Shown: in pieces, positions 17,904-26,781 of the stretch
Layout of the letters: each line of letters opens with the position of its first letter
Position numbering within the stretch: the stretch's first letter is position 1
Assembly: GCA_964410665.1 (NCBI GenBank)
Contig: CAYPIE010000004.1
Location: forward strand, 1-64,000
Length of the DNA stretch: 64,000 bases
Direction: 5' to 3'
Origin: CAYPIE01 sp964410665
GTDB taxonomy: Bacteria; Planctomycetota; Planctomycetia; Gemmatales; Gemmataceae
The notes under the pieces: generated by a model
Databases searched by the model: none
The model's input: only the letters and a program-made list of their open reading frames with translations
What the model was told of the DNA's origin: nothing
Position numbers and translations under genes: made by a program

Positions 17904-18983
17904 TTAGTTATTGGAGAGAGAATCATTGATCACATCGCCGTCTGCGATCCCGGCGAGTGTCTGATAGACAAACCAATCCTGAGACACTGGATTGGTTTGT
18001 GAGGTGGATCCCGCTCGAAGCCCACGCACGGAGCCATCGCCCATACAGAATTGGGTGATCCCGGTGTGGCGACTCCCAAACTGCGCCCAGCTTGAACCGG
18101 TGGTATAACTTTGTCGTAGGCCATGGCGGGTGGGCATCGGATGAACATTGACCCAGCGCCAAACGAAGGTTCTCTGGCCACTACTATTGATCCCGCCGAG
18201 CCCTTCGCCAAACATCAGGCTGTTGCTGGAACCATCGGTGACTGAAGTGATCTTGATACGCTTGCGGTTATGGAACATTCCAGCATACTTTCGCAAATTC
18301 AGCCCAACACCGCCAGCGCCCAGATAGTTACCCTCCGTCTGGGTCGCCGCGATGTGCCCATTGGATCCCCAGACTGCGGCGTAGTTGGTCTTTCCAAACG
18401 GAAGGATCGGGGGGCCCCAGTACCACATACTGATGAGCTGCGAACCCGTGGAATTCGTACTATCGTTTCCTTGGTAATAGGCAGGGGTGCCGGTTGATCC
18501 AAGATTCTCATCCCCATCACTTGGACATAGCAAGATATTTATCTTATATTGAGCTGCCTCATTCGACCCCGCAAGTTGCCGAAACAAAGGTAAGGAAGTG
18601 ATCCCTGGCGGGATCGGATCGGTAAACAGCTCTTGCTCAAACAAGCGATAGAGATTTTCCTGTTCCAGGAAAGGCAGCATGAGAACCAAATGGTTACAGC
18701 CGGTCGTCATTGCGTGAAGGTTGGGTGGGTTGCCCGAACTGGTGTAATTGAGGTCCGGATCAGGACCGAAGTAGCCAATCGGCAGATGCCCGGTGGCCGA
18801 CTCATAATTGTGTGCAGCAAGCCCAAGTTGCTTGAGATTGTTTTGACACTTCATGCGGGCCGCCGCTTCACGGACTTTCTGAACCGCGGGCAGGAGTAAG
18901 CCAATTAAGATGGCAATAATTGCGATCACCACCAACAGCTCAATGAGCGTGAAGGCACGGCGACCGAAGCTGCGCATCGACAT
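17904..18983 (-). CDS. DUF1559 protein with type IV prepilin-like N-terminus
   Basis: 359 aa, GAGGAG 7 nt before the ATG. The N-terminus RRAFTLIELLVVIAIIAILIG is a class III (prepilin peptidase) signal with Glu at +5, followed by LLPAVQKVREAAARMKCQNNLKQ, the planctomycete DUF1559 signature, and a C-terminal MGDGSVRGL motif (H-X9-DG family end). Such proteins are pseudopilin-like and occur in many copies in planctomycetes. The role is unknown, probably envelope or extracellular. It is the first gene of a two-gene operon with a small lipoprotein. Confidence 0.9.
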   Translation of the reverse strand: MSMRSFGRRAFTLIELLVVIAIIAILIGLLLPAVQKVREAAARMKCQNNLKQLGLAAHNYESATGHLPIGYFGPDPDLNYTSSGNPPNLHAMTTGCNHLVLMLPFLEQENLYRLFEQELFTDPIPPGITSLPLFRQLAGSNEAAQYKINILLCPSDGDENLGSTGTPAYYQGNDSTNSTGSQLISMWYWGPPILPFGKTNYAAVWGSNGHIAATQTEGNYLGAGGVGLNLRKYAGMFHNRKRIKITSVTDGSSNSLMFGEGLGGINSSGQRTFVWRWVNVHPMPTRHGLRQSYTTGSSWAQFGSRHTGITQFCMGDGSVRGLRAGSTSQTNPVSQDWFVYQTLAGIADGDVINDSLSNN

Positions 18984-19477
18984 ACGCGGACTCCTCTACG
19001 CACACACACATGATGATTAAGAAACAGAACAGAGCTATCCCACCGTGAGCTCGAGAATTCCCAGAATCGAAAATGTTCGACCGGACGAGATCATGCGTGG
19101 GTTGAGCCAAGAATATCTAACATCCACCGCTTGGAGGATGGGAGAGAAATTCCAAACGGATTGGAGATGATGGTTAAACGGATTGAATCGATGCGAGTCA
19201 AATCTATCCTATTCAACCATCCCAGACGAGTTTACCGTGATCAATGCCAAAGGCAAGAGGAATTTTCATCTTTTTTTCATGACAATTTGATTCGACATTT
19301 GAGTGTCAGCCTGTCGTCAGTTCATGATCATACCCAGACTAGAATGCTCAACTCTAATCAGGAGGTTTCATCCGACCTCGTTTGAAATCTCCCTGATTCG
19401 TCAATTCGATTGCCTTGGGCAGCCGCCTTGCCGACAATCGATGAATCATCTCCCTTTGGAGCTAATGGAGACTCTAT
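18984..19477. other. Intergenic region, divergent
   Basis: About 490 AT-rich nt between a minus-strand DUF1559 gene and a plus-strand esterase. An AGGAGG at about 19361-19366 is not followed by a start codon at useful distance. Open frames here have no ribosome site and no protein-like features. Both flanking promoters should lie here but none could be placed. Confidence 0.4.
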
Positions 19478-20644
19478 ATGCCTGGTAACAGATTCCTGCT
19501 TGCAAGTTGTTTGCTGCTTCCAACTCTGGTCTGGTCCCAGACTTTGCTGGCAACCCCCGAAATTCCCTTGTGGCCAGGGAAAGCCCCCGGAGCGAAAGGG
19601 ACCGGCCCCAAGCATAACCCAATCATGTATCACTATCCCGCCACCAAGCCCAATGGTTGCGGCGTGATCGTCTTGCCTGGAGGGGGCTACAATATCCATG
19701 CGATCGACCATGAAGGAACGCAAGTGGCCCGCCGGCTGAATCGGATGGGAATCACCGCGTTTGTTTTGAAGTATCGGCTCAAACCGGATGGCTATACGGA
19801 GAAGGATGCTTTTGTGGATGGCAAACGAGCGGTCCGGTTGGTGCGAACCCGGGCCAAGGAGTTTGGCCTGGATCCACAGCGGATCGGCGTCCTGGGTTTT
19901 TCCGCCGGCGGGCATCTCGCCTCGAGCCTGGGTGTGAATCCCGATCCTGGCGATGCAGATGCTGCCGACCCTATCGATCGGGCTTCCAGCCGACCAGACT
20001 TTATGGTGATTTGCTACACCATCCCGGCACCGCAGGATCAGCGCGTGAATCGCGAGCACGGCAGACGAAAGCCAACCAAGCAGACGCCACCCGCGTTTCT
20101 CTGGGTCACTCACGCTGATGCCCAGCGTCCCGCGGCCACCGCGGCCTTTTATCAACAGTTGCATGCGGCGGGTGTCGATGCAGAGCTGCATAGTTTTGGC
20201 GGCTGGGGACCGCACGGACTTGGCTTGGCTCCCGGCGAATCCGGGGTGGGAGTCTGGGTGGATCTTCTCGAAACCTGGTTACGACGGAAAAACTTATTCA
20301 CCGATCAACCGCGGATCGCGCTTCGAGGCACCATCCAAATCGCTGGCAAACCCTTGAATCGCGGCTGGCTGACCCTGACACCGACGGAGAACTCTTTCGC
20401 TCCAATCGCGGCCACCTACGTCACCGAGAAGAAGGGTACCTGTGCTTATACCTTTACCGCGAACAACGGTCCCATCCCCGGAACGTATCGTGTAACGATC
20501 TGGGAGCTATCCAAAGGATTGTTGACCGAACCCACAATGCCCGATGCCCAGTCCTTCGAACTCGGGAAGATCGAGCTCAACCATGACGCTTTCGAAATGG
20601 ATTTTCAGATTCCAAAGCCGGATGCCTCGGGATCGAGGGAGTAA
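19478..20644 (+). CDS. Secreted alpha/beta-hydrolase (BD-FAE/acetyl esterase-like)
   Basis: 388 aa, GGAG 7 nt before the ATG. The signal peptide is at about residues 1-26. The hydrolase domain has VIVLPGGGYN (oxyanion region), the nucleophile elbow GFSAGGH, and a late His in GGWGPHGLG; WVTHADAQRP probably holds the acidic residue. This fits the esterase/acetyl-xylan esterase-like group of planctomycetes that act on polysaccharide esters. Residues from about 285 form a carboxypeptidase-regulatory-like/Ig-type domain (ALRGTIQIAGKPLNRGWLTL), an unusual C-terminal addition. The stop is 2 nt from the next ATG, so the two genes are probably translationally coupled. Confidence 0.85.
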   Translation: MPGNRFLLASCLLLPTLVWSQTLLATPEIPLWPGKAPGAKGTGPKHNPIMYHYPATKPNGCGVIVLPGGGYNIHAIDHEGTQVARRLNRMGITAFVLKYRLKPDGYTEKDAFVDGKRAVRLVRTRAKEFGLDPQRIGVLGFSAGGHLASSLGVNPDPGDADAADPIDRASSRPDFMVICYTIPAPQDQRVNREHGRRKPTKQTPPAFLWVTHADAQRPAATAAFYQQLHAAGVDAELHSFGGWGPHGLGLAPGESGVGVWVDLLETWLRRKNLFTDQPRIALRGTIQIAGKPLNRGWLTLTPTENSFAPIAATYVTEKKGTCAYTFTANNGPIPGTYRVTIWELSKGLLTEPTMPDAQSFELGKIELNHDAFEMDFQIPKPDASGSRE

Positions 20645-20646
20645 GC

Positions 20647-21009
20647 ATGCGTGAGACGCCCCTGCCCCTGTCTTGGATCGCGCATGGTCGTAGTGGCGAT
20701 AAAGGCAACCATGCCAATATCGCCATCGTTGCTTACACAGAAGCGGGCTTCGCCTGGCTGTGTGATCATCTTACCGCGCGCGTGGTACAGGATCATTTCG
20801 CGAGCCTGCAACCCGGTCGCGTGGAACGCTTTGTCGCCGCGAACTTGTGGGCGATCAACTTTTGCCTGTATGAGGTCCTCGCAGGTGGAGCCAGCCGTTC
20901 GTTGCGTAGCGATAGCCAAGGGAAGACGCTGGCGTTGGCTTTACTACGCATGCCGATTCGCCTCACATCCGAGCAACAGCAGCAGATGCGACGTCCTGGC
21001 AACGGTTAA
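20647..21009 (+). CDS. Stand-alone AtuA-like (ferredoxin-fold) domain protein
   Basis: 120 aa. GAGGGAG overlaps the end of the esterase gene and sits 5 nt before the ATG. The sequence begins LSWIAHGRSGDKGNHANIAIVAY, the signature of the C-terminal domain of AtuA/DUF1446 proteins of acyclic terpene and related acyl-CoA catabolism, and continues NLWAINFCLYEVLAGGASRSLR. In many genomes this domain is fused to or encoded beside the large AtuA domain, which is absent here. The convergent neighbour 5 nt away is an acyl-CoA dehydrogenase, which fits an acyl-CoA pathway. The role of the isolated domain is unknown. Confidence 0.75.
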   Translation: MRETPLPLSWIAHGRSGDKGNHANIAIVAYTEAGFAWLCDHLTARVVQDHFASLQPGRVERFVAANLWAINFCLYEVLAGGASRSLRSDSQGKTLALALLRMPIRLTSEQQQQMRRPGNG

Positions 21010-21014
21010 ACCGA

Positions 21015-22205
21015 TCAACGAAAGGCTTCGTACTCTTTGCCCAACAATGCAGCGGCGATCTTCAGCTTCAAGATCTCGTCCGTGCCCTCATAGATGCGAC
21101 AAACCCGCACATCCATCAAGTGCCGACCCGGGCGGTACAAAGTCGACCAGCCGCGACCACCGAAGACCTGGACAGCCCGATCGGCGGCGTCCCAGGCCGC
21201 ATTGGTGGCATAAAACTTGGCCTGGGCCGCCAGTAGATCCGCCTGTTGCTGCAGTTGGGCATCCTCGGGTTGGGTGGTAGCGAGGTCTTTGGCGCGGGCT
21301 GCTTCGAACAGGACTGCTTCGGCGGTGACCCGATCCATCTCAATCTGGGCCAAGTGATCCTGCACGAGCTGATGCCGGCCAATTGCTTTGCCATGCTGAT
21401 GGCGTTCCTTCGCAAAATTTAAACATTCTACTAAACAATCCTCAATGACACCCAAACAGCCTGCGGCCACACTGAGCCGCCCACTGACCAGGGTGCCCAT
21501 AGCGATCCGAAACCCATTTCCTTCTTGGCCAAGGAGATTTTCCAGAGGTACTTCGACATCGTTCATTTCAAACATGGCCGTATTCGAGGTGGGCATGCCC
21601 ATCTTGGCCGTCAGGTTCTCGACAACAAAGCCAGGTTGATGCGTGTCCACGATAAACGCACTAATTCGCGACGGTTGGCCGTTGGCGGGTTCCCTCGGAT
21701 AGCCAAAGGCGATCACCGCATCGGCGACTCCCCCATTGGAAATGAGGTACTTGACGCCATTGAGGATGAAGCGGTCACCCTTGCGTTGGTAAGTGGTGGA
21801 CATCTCGCGCGGGTTACTGCCCGCATCGGGTTCGGTGAGCCCAAAGGCCAGAATCTTCTCGCCACGGACCGCTGCGGGCAACCACTGTGCATGCTGCTCG
21901 GCATTGCCCCAAGTTAAGATTGGGTAGGTCCCAATGGAGACGTGACCGGAGAAAAAGGTACGCACGCCAGTTCCTTCGCGACCGATCCGTGCCAGGGCAC
22001 GGAGGTAGGTGACCGCATCGGCCCCGCGGCCTCCATAGGCAGGGGGAACGATCATCCCAAGTAGGTCATACTTTTTGGCGAGCGGAATCACTTGTTCATT
22101 GTATTGATGCTCAACGTAGCAGAGTTCCTCGTGGGGACGCAGCTCCTCGCAAAACGCGGTCACATCGTCAAGTAGTTTCTGGCGATCGATCGAGTTCATC
22201 GACAT
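21015..22205 (-). CDS. Acyl-CoA dehydrogenase family protein
   Basis: 396 aa, GGGAAG 7 nt before ATG. It has the full length and motif order of acyl-CoA dehydrogenases: FGLTEPDAGSNP (FAD and substrate binding), FILNGVKYLISNGG, the C-terminal helical domain with RHQHGKAIGRHQLVQ and VFGGRGW, and the catalytic Glu in CRIYEGTDEI. The enzyme oxidises an acyl-CoA thioester to the 2,3-enoyl-CoA and passes electrons to ETF. The substrate is unknown; the convergent AtuA-like domain protein hints at branched or terpenoid acyl groups. Confidence 0.9.
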   Translation of the reverse strand: MSMNSIDRQKLLDDVTAFCEELRPHEELCYVEHQYNEQVIPLAKKYDLLGMIVPPAYGGRGADAVTYLRALARIGREGTGVRTFFSGHVSIGTYPILTWGNAEQHAQWLPAAVRGEKILAFGLTEPDAGSNPREMSTTYQRKGDRFILNGVKYLISNGGVADAVIAFGYPREPANGQPSRISAFIVDTHQPGFVVENLTAKMGMPTSNTAMFEMNDVEVPLENLLGQEGNGFRIAMGTLVSGRLSVAAGCLGVIEDCLVECLNFAKERHQHGKAIGRHQLVQDHLAQIEMDRVTAEAVLFEAARAKDLATTQPEDAQLQQQADLLAAQAKFYATNAAWDAADRAVQVFGGRGWSTLYRPGRHLMDVRVCRIYEGTDEILKLKIAAALLGKEYEAFR

Positions 22206-22365
22206 GACTGGACTTCCCGGTGGAATGATGAGATCGGAGCAAACGCTAGCTTCATTGTACGTCGACCCGCGAAGCAGTCCTATCGGACTACCGTGCTTGT
22301 TGAAACAACCGGGAAGGGGGTAGACTAATTATGTTGCTGTTATTCTTGCGCAAGGAGATGAGGTC

Positions 22366-23502
22366 ATGATTCATCGCTGGCAACTGGCCTGTTGGATCGG
22401 CGTTATCCTCACCCCCGTCATGGCCTGGAGCCAATCTCCTTCCCCAAAAGACGTCCCCGCCGATCCATTGGCACCCACCCAAGAACTGACCCAGATTCTC
22501 GGGAAGTCCTTGCACGAATGGCTGTATCAAATTCGCGATGCCGATCCAAGCATTCGCAAGACAGCGATCCGCATGGTGGTCTTATTCGGCGAGAAGGCCA
22601 AGCCCGAGGCAATTCCAATGCTGATCAAGGCCGTGGGAGATCGGGATACGAGCTGCCAGGTCGCGGCGATGATGTCCCTTGCCGAACTGGGTGTGAGTGA
22701 GGATAGCCAGAAAGTCGAGCTGGTCCGTCTCCTCCGCCGACTTCTAATCGATAGCGAAGGGGCCGTACGCTTTCGTGCGGCCATGACCCTGGCCAGTTTG
22801 GGCCAAGATGCTCGAGGGGCGATTCACGAACTTGCCAACAAGACGATGCGCGATGCATCGTCCTGGGAGATTCGGCATGCAGCCGCGCTGGCATTGGGCA
22901 ATATCGGCCGTCCGAAAGGGAGTGAGGGTCCGGATTCTCGGGCGGTCATTTCCCTTGCGGTGTACGGGTTGCGCGACCGAAGTCAGGAAGTTCGTCAGCA
23001 AACGCTTCGCTCACTGATGATTCTGGGCCGTCCCAACAACCCCAAAGATGCCGAAGCGCTACGGAGTATGTTGCTCAAGCATGCCGTGCGCGATCCGAAT
23101 AGCGCTGTAGCGATTTGGTCACGGATCTGCTTGATGCGTTTGGCTCCGGAACAGATGGAATCGCCGAATTTGGAAAAGCATGTCAAAGCGTTTCAGGGTT
23201 ACTTACAGGGCTCTGATCTCGAAGCGGCGGTCCAAGCGAGTCAGGCGGTCGCCACCATGGGGGTTGAGGCCAAACCATTCGTTGCCGACTTGGTCAATTT
23301 ACTTCAGCATGACGATCTGTATGTCATGGTGGCGGCCATGTCGGCACTAGGGCAAATGGGCACATTGGGAGATCCATTGGCGGTACCTCGCCTTCAAGAG
23401 TTGACCGATCATTCCGAGGATGGAATCCGTCGATTAGCACGACAAGTGTTGGCCGTGGTCACCGGTCAATCGCGATCGCTCGACGACGCGAAAATGCCCT
23501 AA
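22366..23502 (+). CDS. Secreted HEAT-repeat protein
   Basis: 378 aa, AGGAG 8-9 nt before the ATG. A signal peptide (MIHRWQLACWIGVILTPVMAWS) is followed by a chain of HEAT/PBS-lyase-like helical repeats, recognisable as repeated AAxALGxxG-type segments (AAMMSLAELG, AAMTLASLGQDA, AAALALGNIG, ASQAVATMG, AAMSALGQMG). The protein is predicted to be an extracytoplasmic binding scaffold. There are no catalytic motifs, and it stands alone between neighbours on other transcripts. Confidence 0.85.
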   Translation: MIHRWQLACWIGVILTPVMAWSQSPSPKDVPADPLAPTQELTQILGKSLHEWLYQIRDADPSIRKTAIRMVVLFGEKAKPEAIPMLIKAVGDRDTSCQVAAMMSLAELGVSEDSQKVELVRLLRRLLIDSEGAVRFRAAMTLASLGQDARGAIHELANKTMRDASSWEIRHAAALALGNIGRPKGSEGPDSRAVISLAVYGLRDRSQEVRQQTLRSLMILGRPNNPKDAEALRSMLLKHAVRDPNSAVAIWSRICLMRLAPEQMESPNLEKHVKAFQGYLQGSDLEAAVQASQAVATMGVEAKPFVADLVNLLQHDDLYVMVAAMSALGQMGTLGDPLAVPRLQELTDHSEDGIRRLARQVLAVVTGQSRSLDDAKMP

Positions 23503-23700
23503 CCGCACGATTTCGCTTGAATTGATGATAATTTGGCAGGTGATTGGCGAATTCTCAGTCAACGAGTGGCATGGCTTCTCATTTGATTTGCTCACACAAA
23601 AAAAGTGTGAGCACCTTTCCACCTAGTCGAATTCCCTTCCATTGCTTAGTTTACCTTTTTAGACCGTTTCACGCTGACGTCAAGCATCGAGAATTGACCC

Positions 23701-24792
23701 ATGCCGTTCTCTCCGTATCGAATGCCCGCTGAGTGGGAACGTCACGCTGCCACCTGGTTAACTTGGCCACAACGACGTTCCGACTGGCCTGGCAAATTTG
23801 ACCCGATTCCTTGGGTATATGCGGAGATTGTGCGACATCTCGCAAGACACGAACGCGTTATGATCATCGTTAATACGTTTCCCATTCGCGAACGCGTTCG
23901 GAAACTTTTACTCCGGTATGGCATTCCGCTGGAACAGATCGATTTCATGATGCTATTGTCAGATCGTTCATGGGTTCGCGATTATGGACCCATCTATGTA
24001 TTCGATCAGAATGGTCGCAAGATCATTAGTCACTGGTGTTTCAACGCTTGGGCGAAATACGAGGATTGGAAAAAAGACCGAAATATCCCGGTGGAGATCG
24101 CCCGTCGACATGGTCGTGATCTGATCACCCCCAAGGTGGAGGATTGGCATGTGGTCCTCGAAGGGGGCAGCATAGATGTTAATGGACAAGGCCTATTATT
24201 GACCACCGAGGAATGTTTATTGAGCGAGGTTCAGGCCCGCAATCCCACCTTGAGTCGTGTCCAACTCGAGCAAGTGTTTCGCGATTATCTTGGTGCACAA
24301 AAGGTTCTCTGGCTTGGCCAGGGTATCGTGGGTGATGACACCCACGGACACATCGATGATGTTGCCCGGTTTGTACGGACGAACACGATTGTGCTCGCCG
24401 TCGAAGATAATCCAGTAGACGAAAACTATCGCCTCCTCCAAGACAATCGTGACCGGTTGACGCAGATGCGTGACCTCAACGGTCATCCCCTTCAGATTAT
24501 CGAGCTCCCAATGCCCGAGCCCGTGGTTTTTGACGGTCAACGCTTACCCGCCAGCTACGCCAATTTTTATATTGCCAACCAATGTGTCTTGGTACCGACC
24601 TTCAACGATCCAAATGATTACAAGGCCTTGGGGATCCTGGCCGAGGTCTTCCCGGATCATGAAGTGATTGGCATCCATTCCGGGGATCTGGTCTGGGGGC
24701 TTGGCACACTCCATTGCTTGACCCAGCAAGAACCGTGGGTCCAGAATGACCAGATCTATGATGGGTTTGGTTGGAAAGGAGCAGCACAATAG
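23701..24792 (+). CDS. aguA: Agmatine deiminase family protein
   Basis: 363 aa. It matches agmatine deiminases (agmatine to N-carbamoylputrescine plus ammonia) in length and motifs: MPAEWERHAATWLTWPQ at the start, SWVRDYGP, LEGGSIDVNG, GDDTHGHIDDVARF with the catalytic His/Asp, and the catalytic Cys near residue 339 in LGTLHCLTQQEP. No arginine decarboxylase or carbamoylputrescine amidase is adjacent, so it may feed polyamine synthesis encoded elsewhere. A peptidyl-arginine deiminase role within the same fold is less likely at this length. The ribosome site is weak. Confidence 0.85.
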   Translation: MPFSPYRMPAEWERHAATWLTWPQRRSDWPGKFDPIPWVYAEIVRHLARHERVMIIVNTFPIRERVRKLLLRYGIPLEQIDFMMLLSDRSWVRDYGPIYVFDQNGRKIISHWCFNAWAKYEDWKKDRNIPVEIARRHGRDLITPKVEDWHVVLEGGSIDVNGQGLLLTTEECLLSEVQARNPTLSRVQLEQVFRDYLGAQKVLWLGQGIVGDDTHGHIDDVARFVRTNTIVLAVEDNPVDENYRLLQDNRDRLTQMRDLNGHPLQIIELPMPEPVVFDGQRLPASYANFYIANQCVLVPTFNDPNDYKALGILAEVFPDHEVIGIHSGDLVWGLGTLHCLTQQEPWVQNDQIYDGFGWKGAAQ

Positions 24793-24890
24793 ATATAGAC
24801 TTCCCAAAATTCCCAGATTAACATCGATTCAGTTGACATCGCTGAATCGATAGGGACACGCATCCCTTGAGGGGTTTTAGGAAGCTTACC

Positions 24891-25244
24891 ATGACGCACT
24901 GGTTTGGCTTGTTCACGCTCGGATTGCTGTTATCAGGGGAAGCTCAGGCTCAAACGTGGGCTGTCCCGACCCCAAATCAGCCGCCATTGAGACAGATCCC
25001 CTTGCCGATCATGGGGGTGCCATTGCGTCCCAGCGGACCACCGCCTATCCCCCTTGCTGGCCTCCCACTCGCCTTTCCGCGACCCGATCCCCATGCGCAC
25101 TGGTACGATTGGACGTTTAATCCGCAACATTTTCCCAGACCTCGCATCGTGGATGCACCGATTCCATACTATCGCTATAATGGCCAACCTTATTGGTACC
25201 GTCAGACTCATCCACGCGCTTCAGCCTCCCTGTTCATCCCCTAG
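24891..25244 (+). CDS. Small secreted Pro-rich protein of unknown function
   Basis: 117 aa from ATG 24891 with AGGA about 8 nt upstream (a longer frame would need a TTG at 24867). The signal peptide MTHWFGLFTLGLLLSGEAQAQ is clear. The mature part is rich in Pro, Tyr and Trp (PLRQIPLPIMGVPLRP; HWYDWTFNPQHFPRPR). The last 24 nt overlap the 3' end of the convergent ceramidase-like gene. The family was not recognised. Confidence 0.65.
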   Translation: MTHWFGLFTLGLLLSGEAQAQTWAVPTPNQPPLRQIPLPIMGVPLRPSGPPPIPLAGLPLAFPRPDPHAHWYDWTFNPQHFPRPRIVDAPIPYYRYNGQPYWYRQTHPRASASLFIP

Positions 25245-25973
25245 CAAGTCTTTGCCCGAAGACGGTTCGAGCGACAGCGAGCGACCCTCGATCAAATAGA
25301 GGTATTCACTGATACAATAAGTTGCCAAGGCCCCGAAGGTATGCCAGAGCCAGTGCGTTCCCATTGGAATGACCGGGGGACGAATATAATCGATCAGCCG
25401 GCAAACCCAGGCGATGATAAAAAACGATAGGGCACTGGCCACCCAGCCCGCATGACGAAACTGCGTCCGGACCAGGACCAACACAACCGGCATCATCATC
25501 AGGAGTGCAAGCACGCCATAATTCAGATTAATTGCGAGAAACGGGGCCATCTGACGGAACACCCAACCCCTCAAAGCAAGCAAACCCGCCACTAACACCC
25601 CGATCGCGAGCACATACGAAAATTTGAGTTTTAAGCGCAGACAAAGATAGATGCTGACCGCAAGGCACAGCAAGGAGATCGGAATCACATCCATCAGGAA
25701 AAACACCCGGGAAGTCCGCAACGCATGATACAGGGTTCCCCCGATACCTCCAGCCAACAAGATCGGCAAACAGGCAGTCAGAAACGGATAGTGGGTGAAC
25801 CGGCCCCACAGCCGAACCAACCAATAAACGACAATAACAATAAATAAGCCTGCCGAGGCCGCATTCCAAGGCTCGGCGATGAACGCAGATAAGTTCGTTT
25901 CTGTATATCGTGGTCCACCATCGGCAAGTCGTTGGCTGCCGATCTGTGCCCACGTCGTCGTTTCCGTGGCCAT
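25221..25973 (-). CDS. Ceramidase-like (CREST superfamily) integral membrane protein
   Basis: 250 aa with about seven hydrophobic segments. Conserved features of alkaline ceramidase/CREST hydrolases appear in order: FIAEPWNAASAG in the first helix, GIGGTLYHAL followed by FLMDVIPI (His and Asp metal ligands), and near the C-terminus PMGTHWLWHTFGALATYCISEY with the two-His pair. These are Zn-dependent membrane amidases; bacterial substrates are poorly known. It is convergent with and overlaps the 3' end of the preceding small gene by 24 nt. Confidence 0.75.
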   Translation of the reverse strand: MATETTTWAQIGSQRLADGGPRYTETNLSAFIAEPWNAASAGLFIVIVVYWLVRLWGRFTHYPFLTACLPILLAGGIGGTLYHALRTSRVFFLMDVIPISLLCLAVSIYLCLRLKLKFSYVLAIGVLVAGLLALRGWVFRQMAPFLAINLNYGVLALLMMMPVVLVLVRTQFRHAGWVASALSFFIIAWVCRLIDYIRPPVIPMGTHWLWHTFGALATYCISEYLYLIEGRSLSLEPSSGKDLLGDEQGG

Positions 25974-26353
25974 GCCCGTGTCCTAACCCCTTGACCAATG
26001 ACCGCTTGCTCTACCAATATTCCAAAGCTAGCCAGCTTGACTCAGAAGGTCAAATCGGCAGAATCCAACCAAGTGGGAAAATCGATGAGCTTGCTTGACG
26101 GGGTGAAGCGAGTTTACTAAATAACGACCACACTTGGCCGTCGGATCGAGCAATGAACACCTGATTTCCCTCCGTCCGCTACCTGCCAAGCTTCAACGTT
26201 CGCCTCCGGCGAACGCTTCCTAAAACGATTCCCAGACAGAATTTAACCGTCTGGAAACCGGATATTGGCATGGATTTCCCACCACGGGTTGGTTCCGCGG
26301 GGCGGGACAGGGGGAGCTCCATTGGCCTTGCAAGAAAATTGAGGAAGTCAATC
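25974..26353. other. Intergenic region with two hairpins
   Basis: 380 nt without a convincing gene. There are two inverted repeats: CGTTCGCC-tcc-GGCGAACG (26197-26215) and CCAGAC/GTCTGG (26232-26254). Both lie upstream of the acidic repeat gene and could be 5' leader structures of its mRNA. No tRNA fold was found. Confidence 0.4.
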
Positions 26354-26698
26354 ATGTGGCTGCGACTGCATCTGCTCGCTGAGTTTCGAAACCTTGCTTG
26401 CCTGACAGAAGCGTTGTTCCAAAGGACTCAACCTGCGGACTTGGTGCGTTTGAGCACTGCCGAAGATGATGAGGAAGATCTGGGCGTGGACGATGAGGAA
26501 GACGAAGACAACGATGACGATGATCTGGATGAGCTTGATGAAGAAGACGACTTCGATGACGAGTTTGATGATGATGAATTCGATGACGATGAAGACTTTG
26601 ATGACGATGAAGACTTCGATGATGATGAGGACTTCGACGATGATGAGGACTTCGACGATGATGAGGATGAGGAAGAGGATGTTGAGGAAGATGACTGA
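26354..26698 (+). CDS. Extremely acidic Asp/Glu-repeat protein
   Basis: 114 aa from ATG 26354, with GAGGA about 8-9 nt upstream; the longer frame from 26270 has no ribosome site. Residues 1-35 are ordinary (MWLRLHLLAEFRNLACLTEALFQR); from about residue 38 the chain is almost wholly Asp/Glu with periodic Phe. It ends in four FDDDED hexapeptides and a Glu-rich tail. Such a tail would be disordered and strongly negative and could bind cations or basic proteins or act as a nucleic-acid mimic; this is inference. No family was recognised. The reading frame is retained through the repeats, which supports a real protein. Confidence 0.65.
   Translation: MWLRLHLLAEFRNLACLTEALFQRTQPADLVRLSTAEDDEEDLGVDDEEDEDNDDDDLDELDEEDDFDDEFDDDEFDDDEDFDDDEDFDDDEDFDDDEDFDDDEDEEEDVEEDD
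26597..26668 (+). repeat. Four tandem 18-nt repeats encoding FDDDED
   Basis: A 72-nt tract of four imperfect copies of an 18-nt unit. The differences are synonymous (gat/gac, gaa/gag), so the peptide repeat is perfect while the DNA is not. Confidence 0.85.
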
Positions 26699-26781
26699 TC
26701 GTCTGACCATTTAAGTGCTGTACTTGTCGCAAATGGGGAATGTCACCAAATTCTCGGACGTTCCCCATGCCTTTCTCCGCC

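Noticed and set aside
26348..26710. Hydrophobic Ile/Val-rich open frame antisense to the acidic protein
   Set aside because: Asp/Glu codons read backwards give Ile/Val/Phe codons, so the apparent membrane protein is an artefact.
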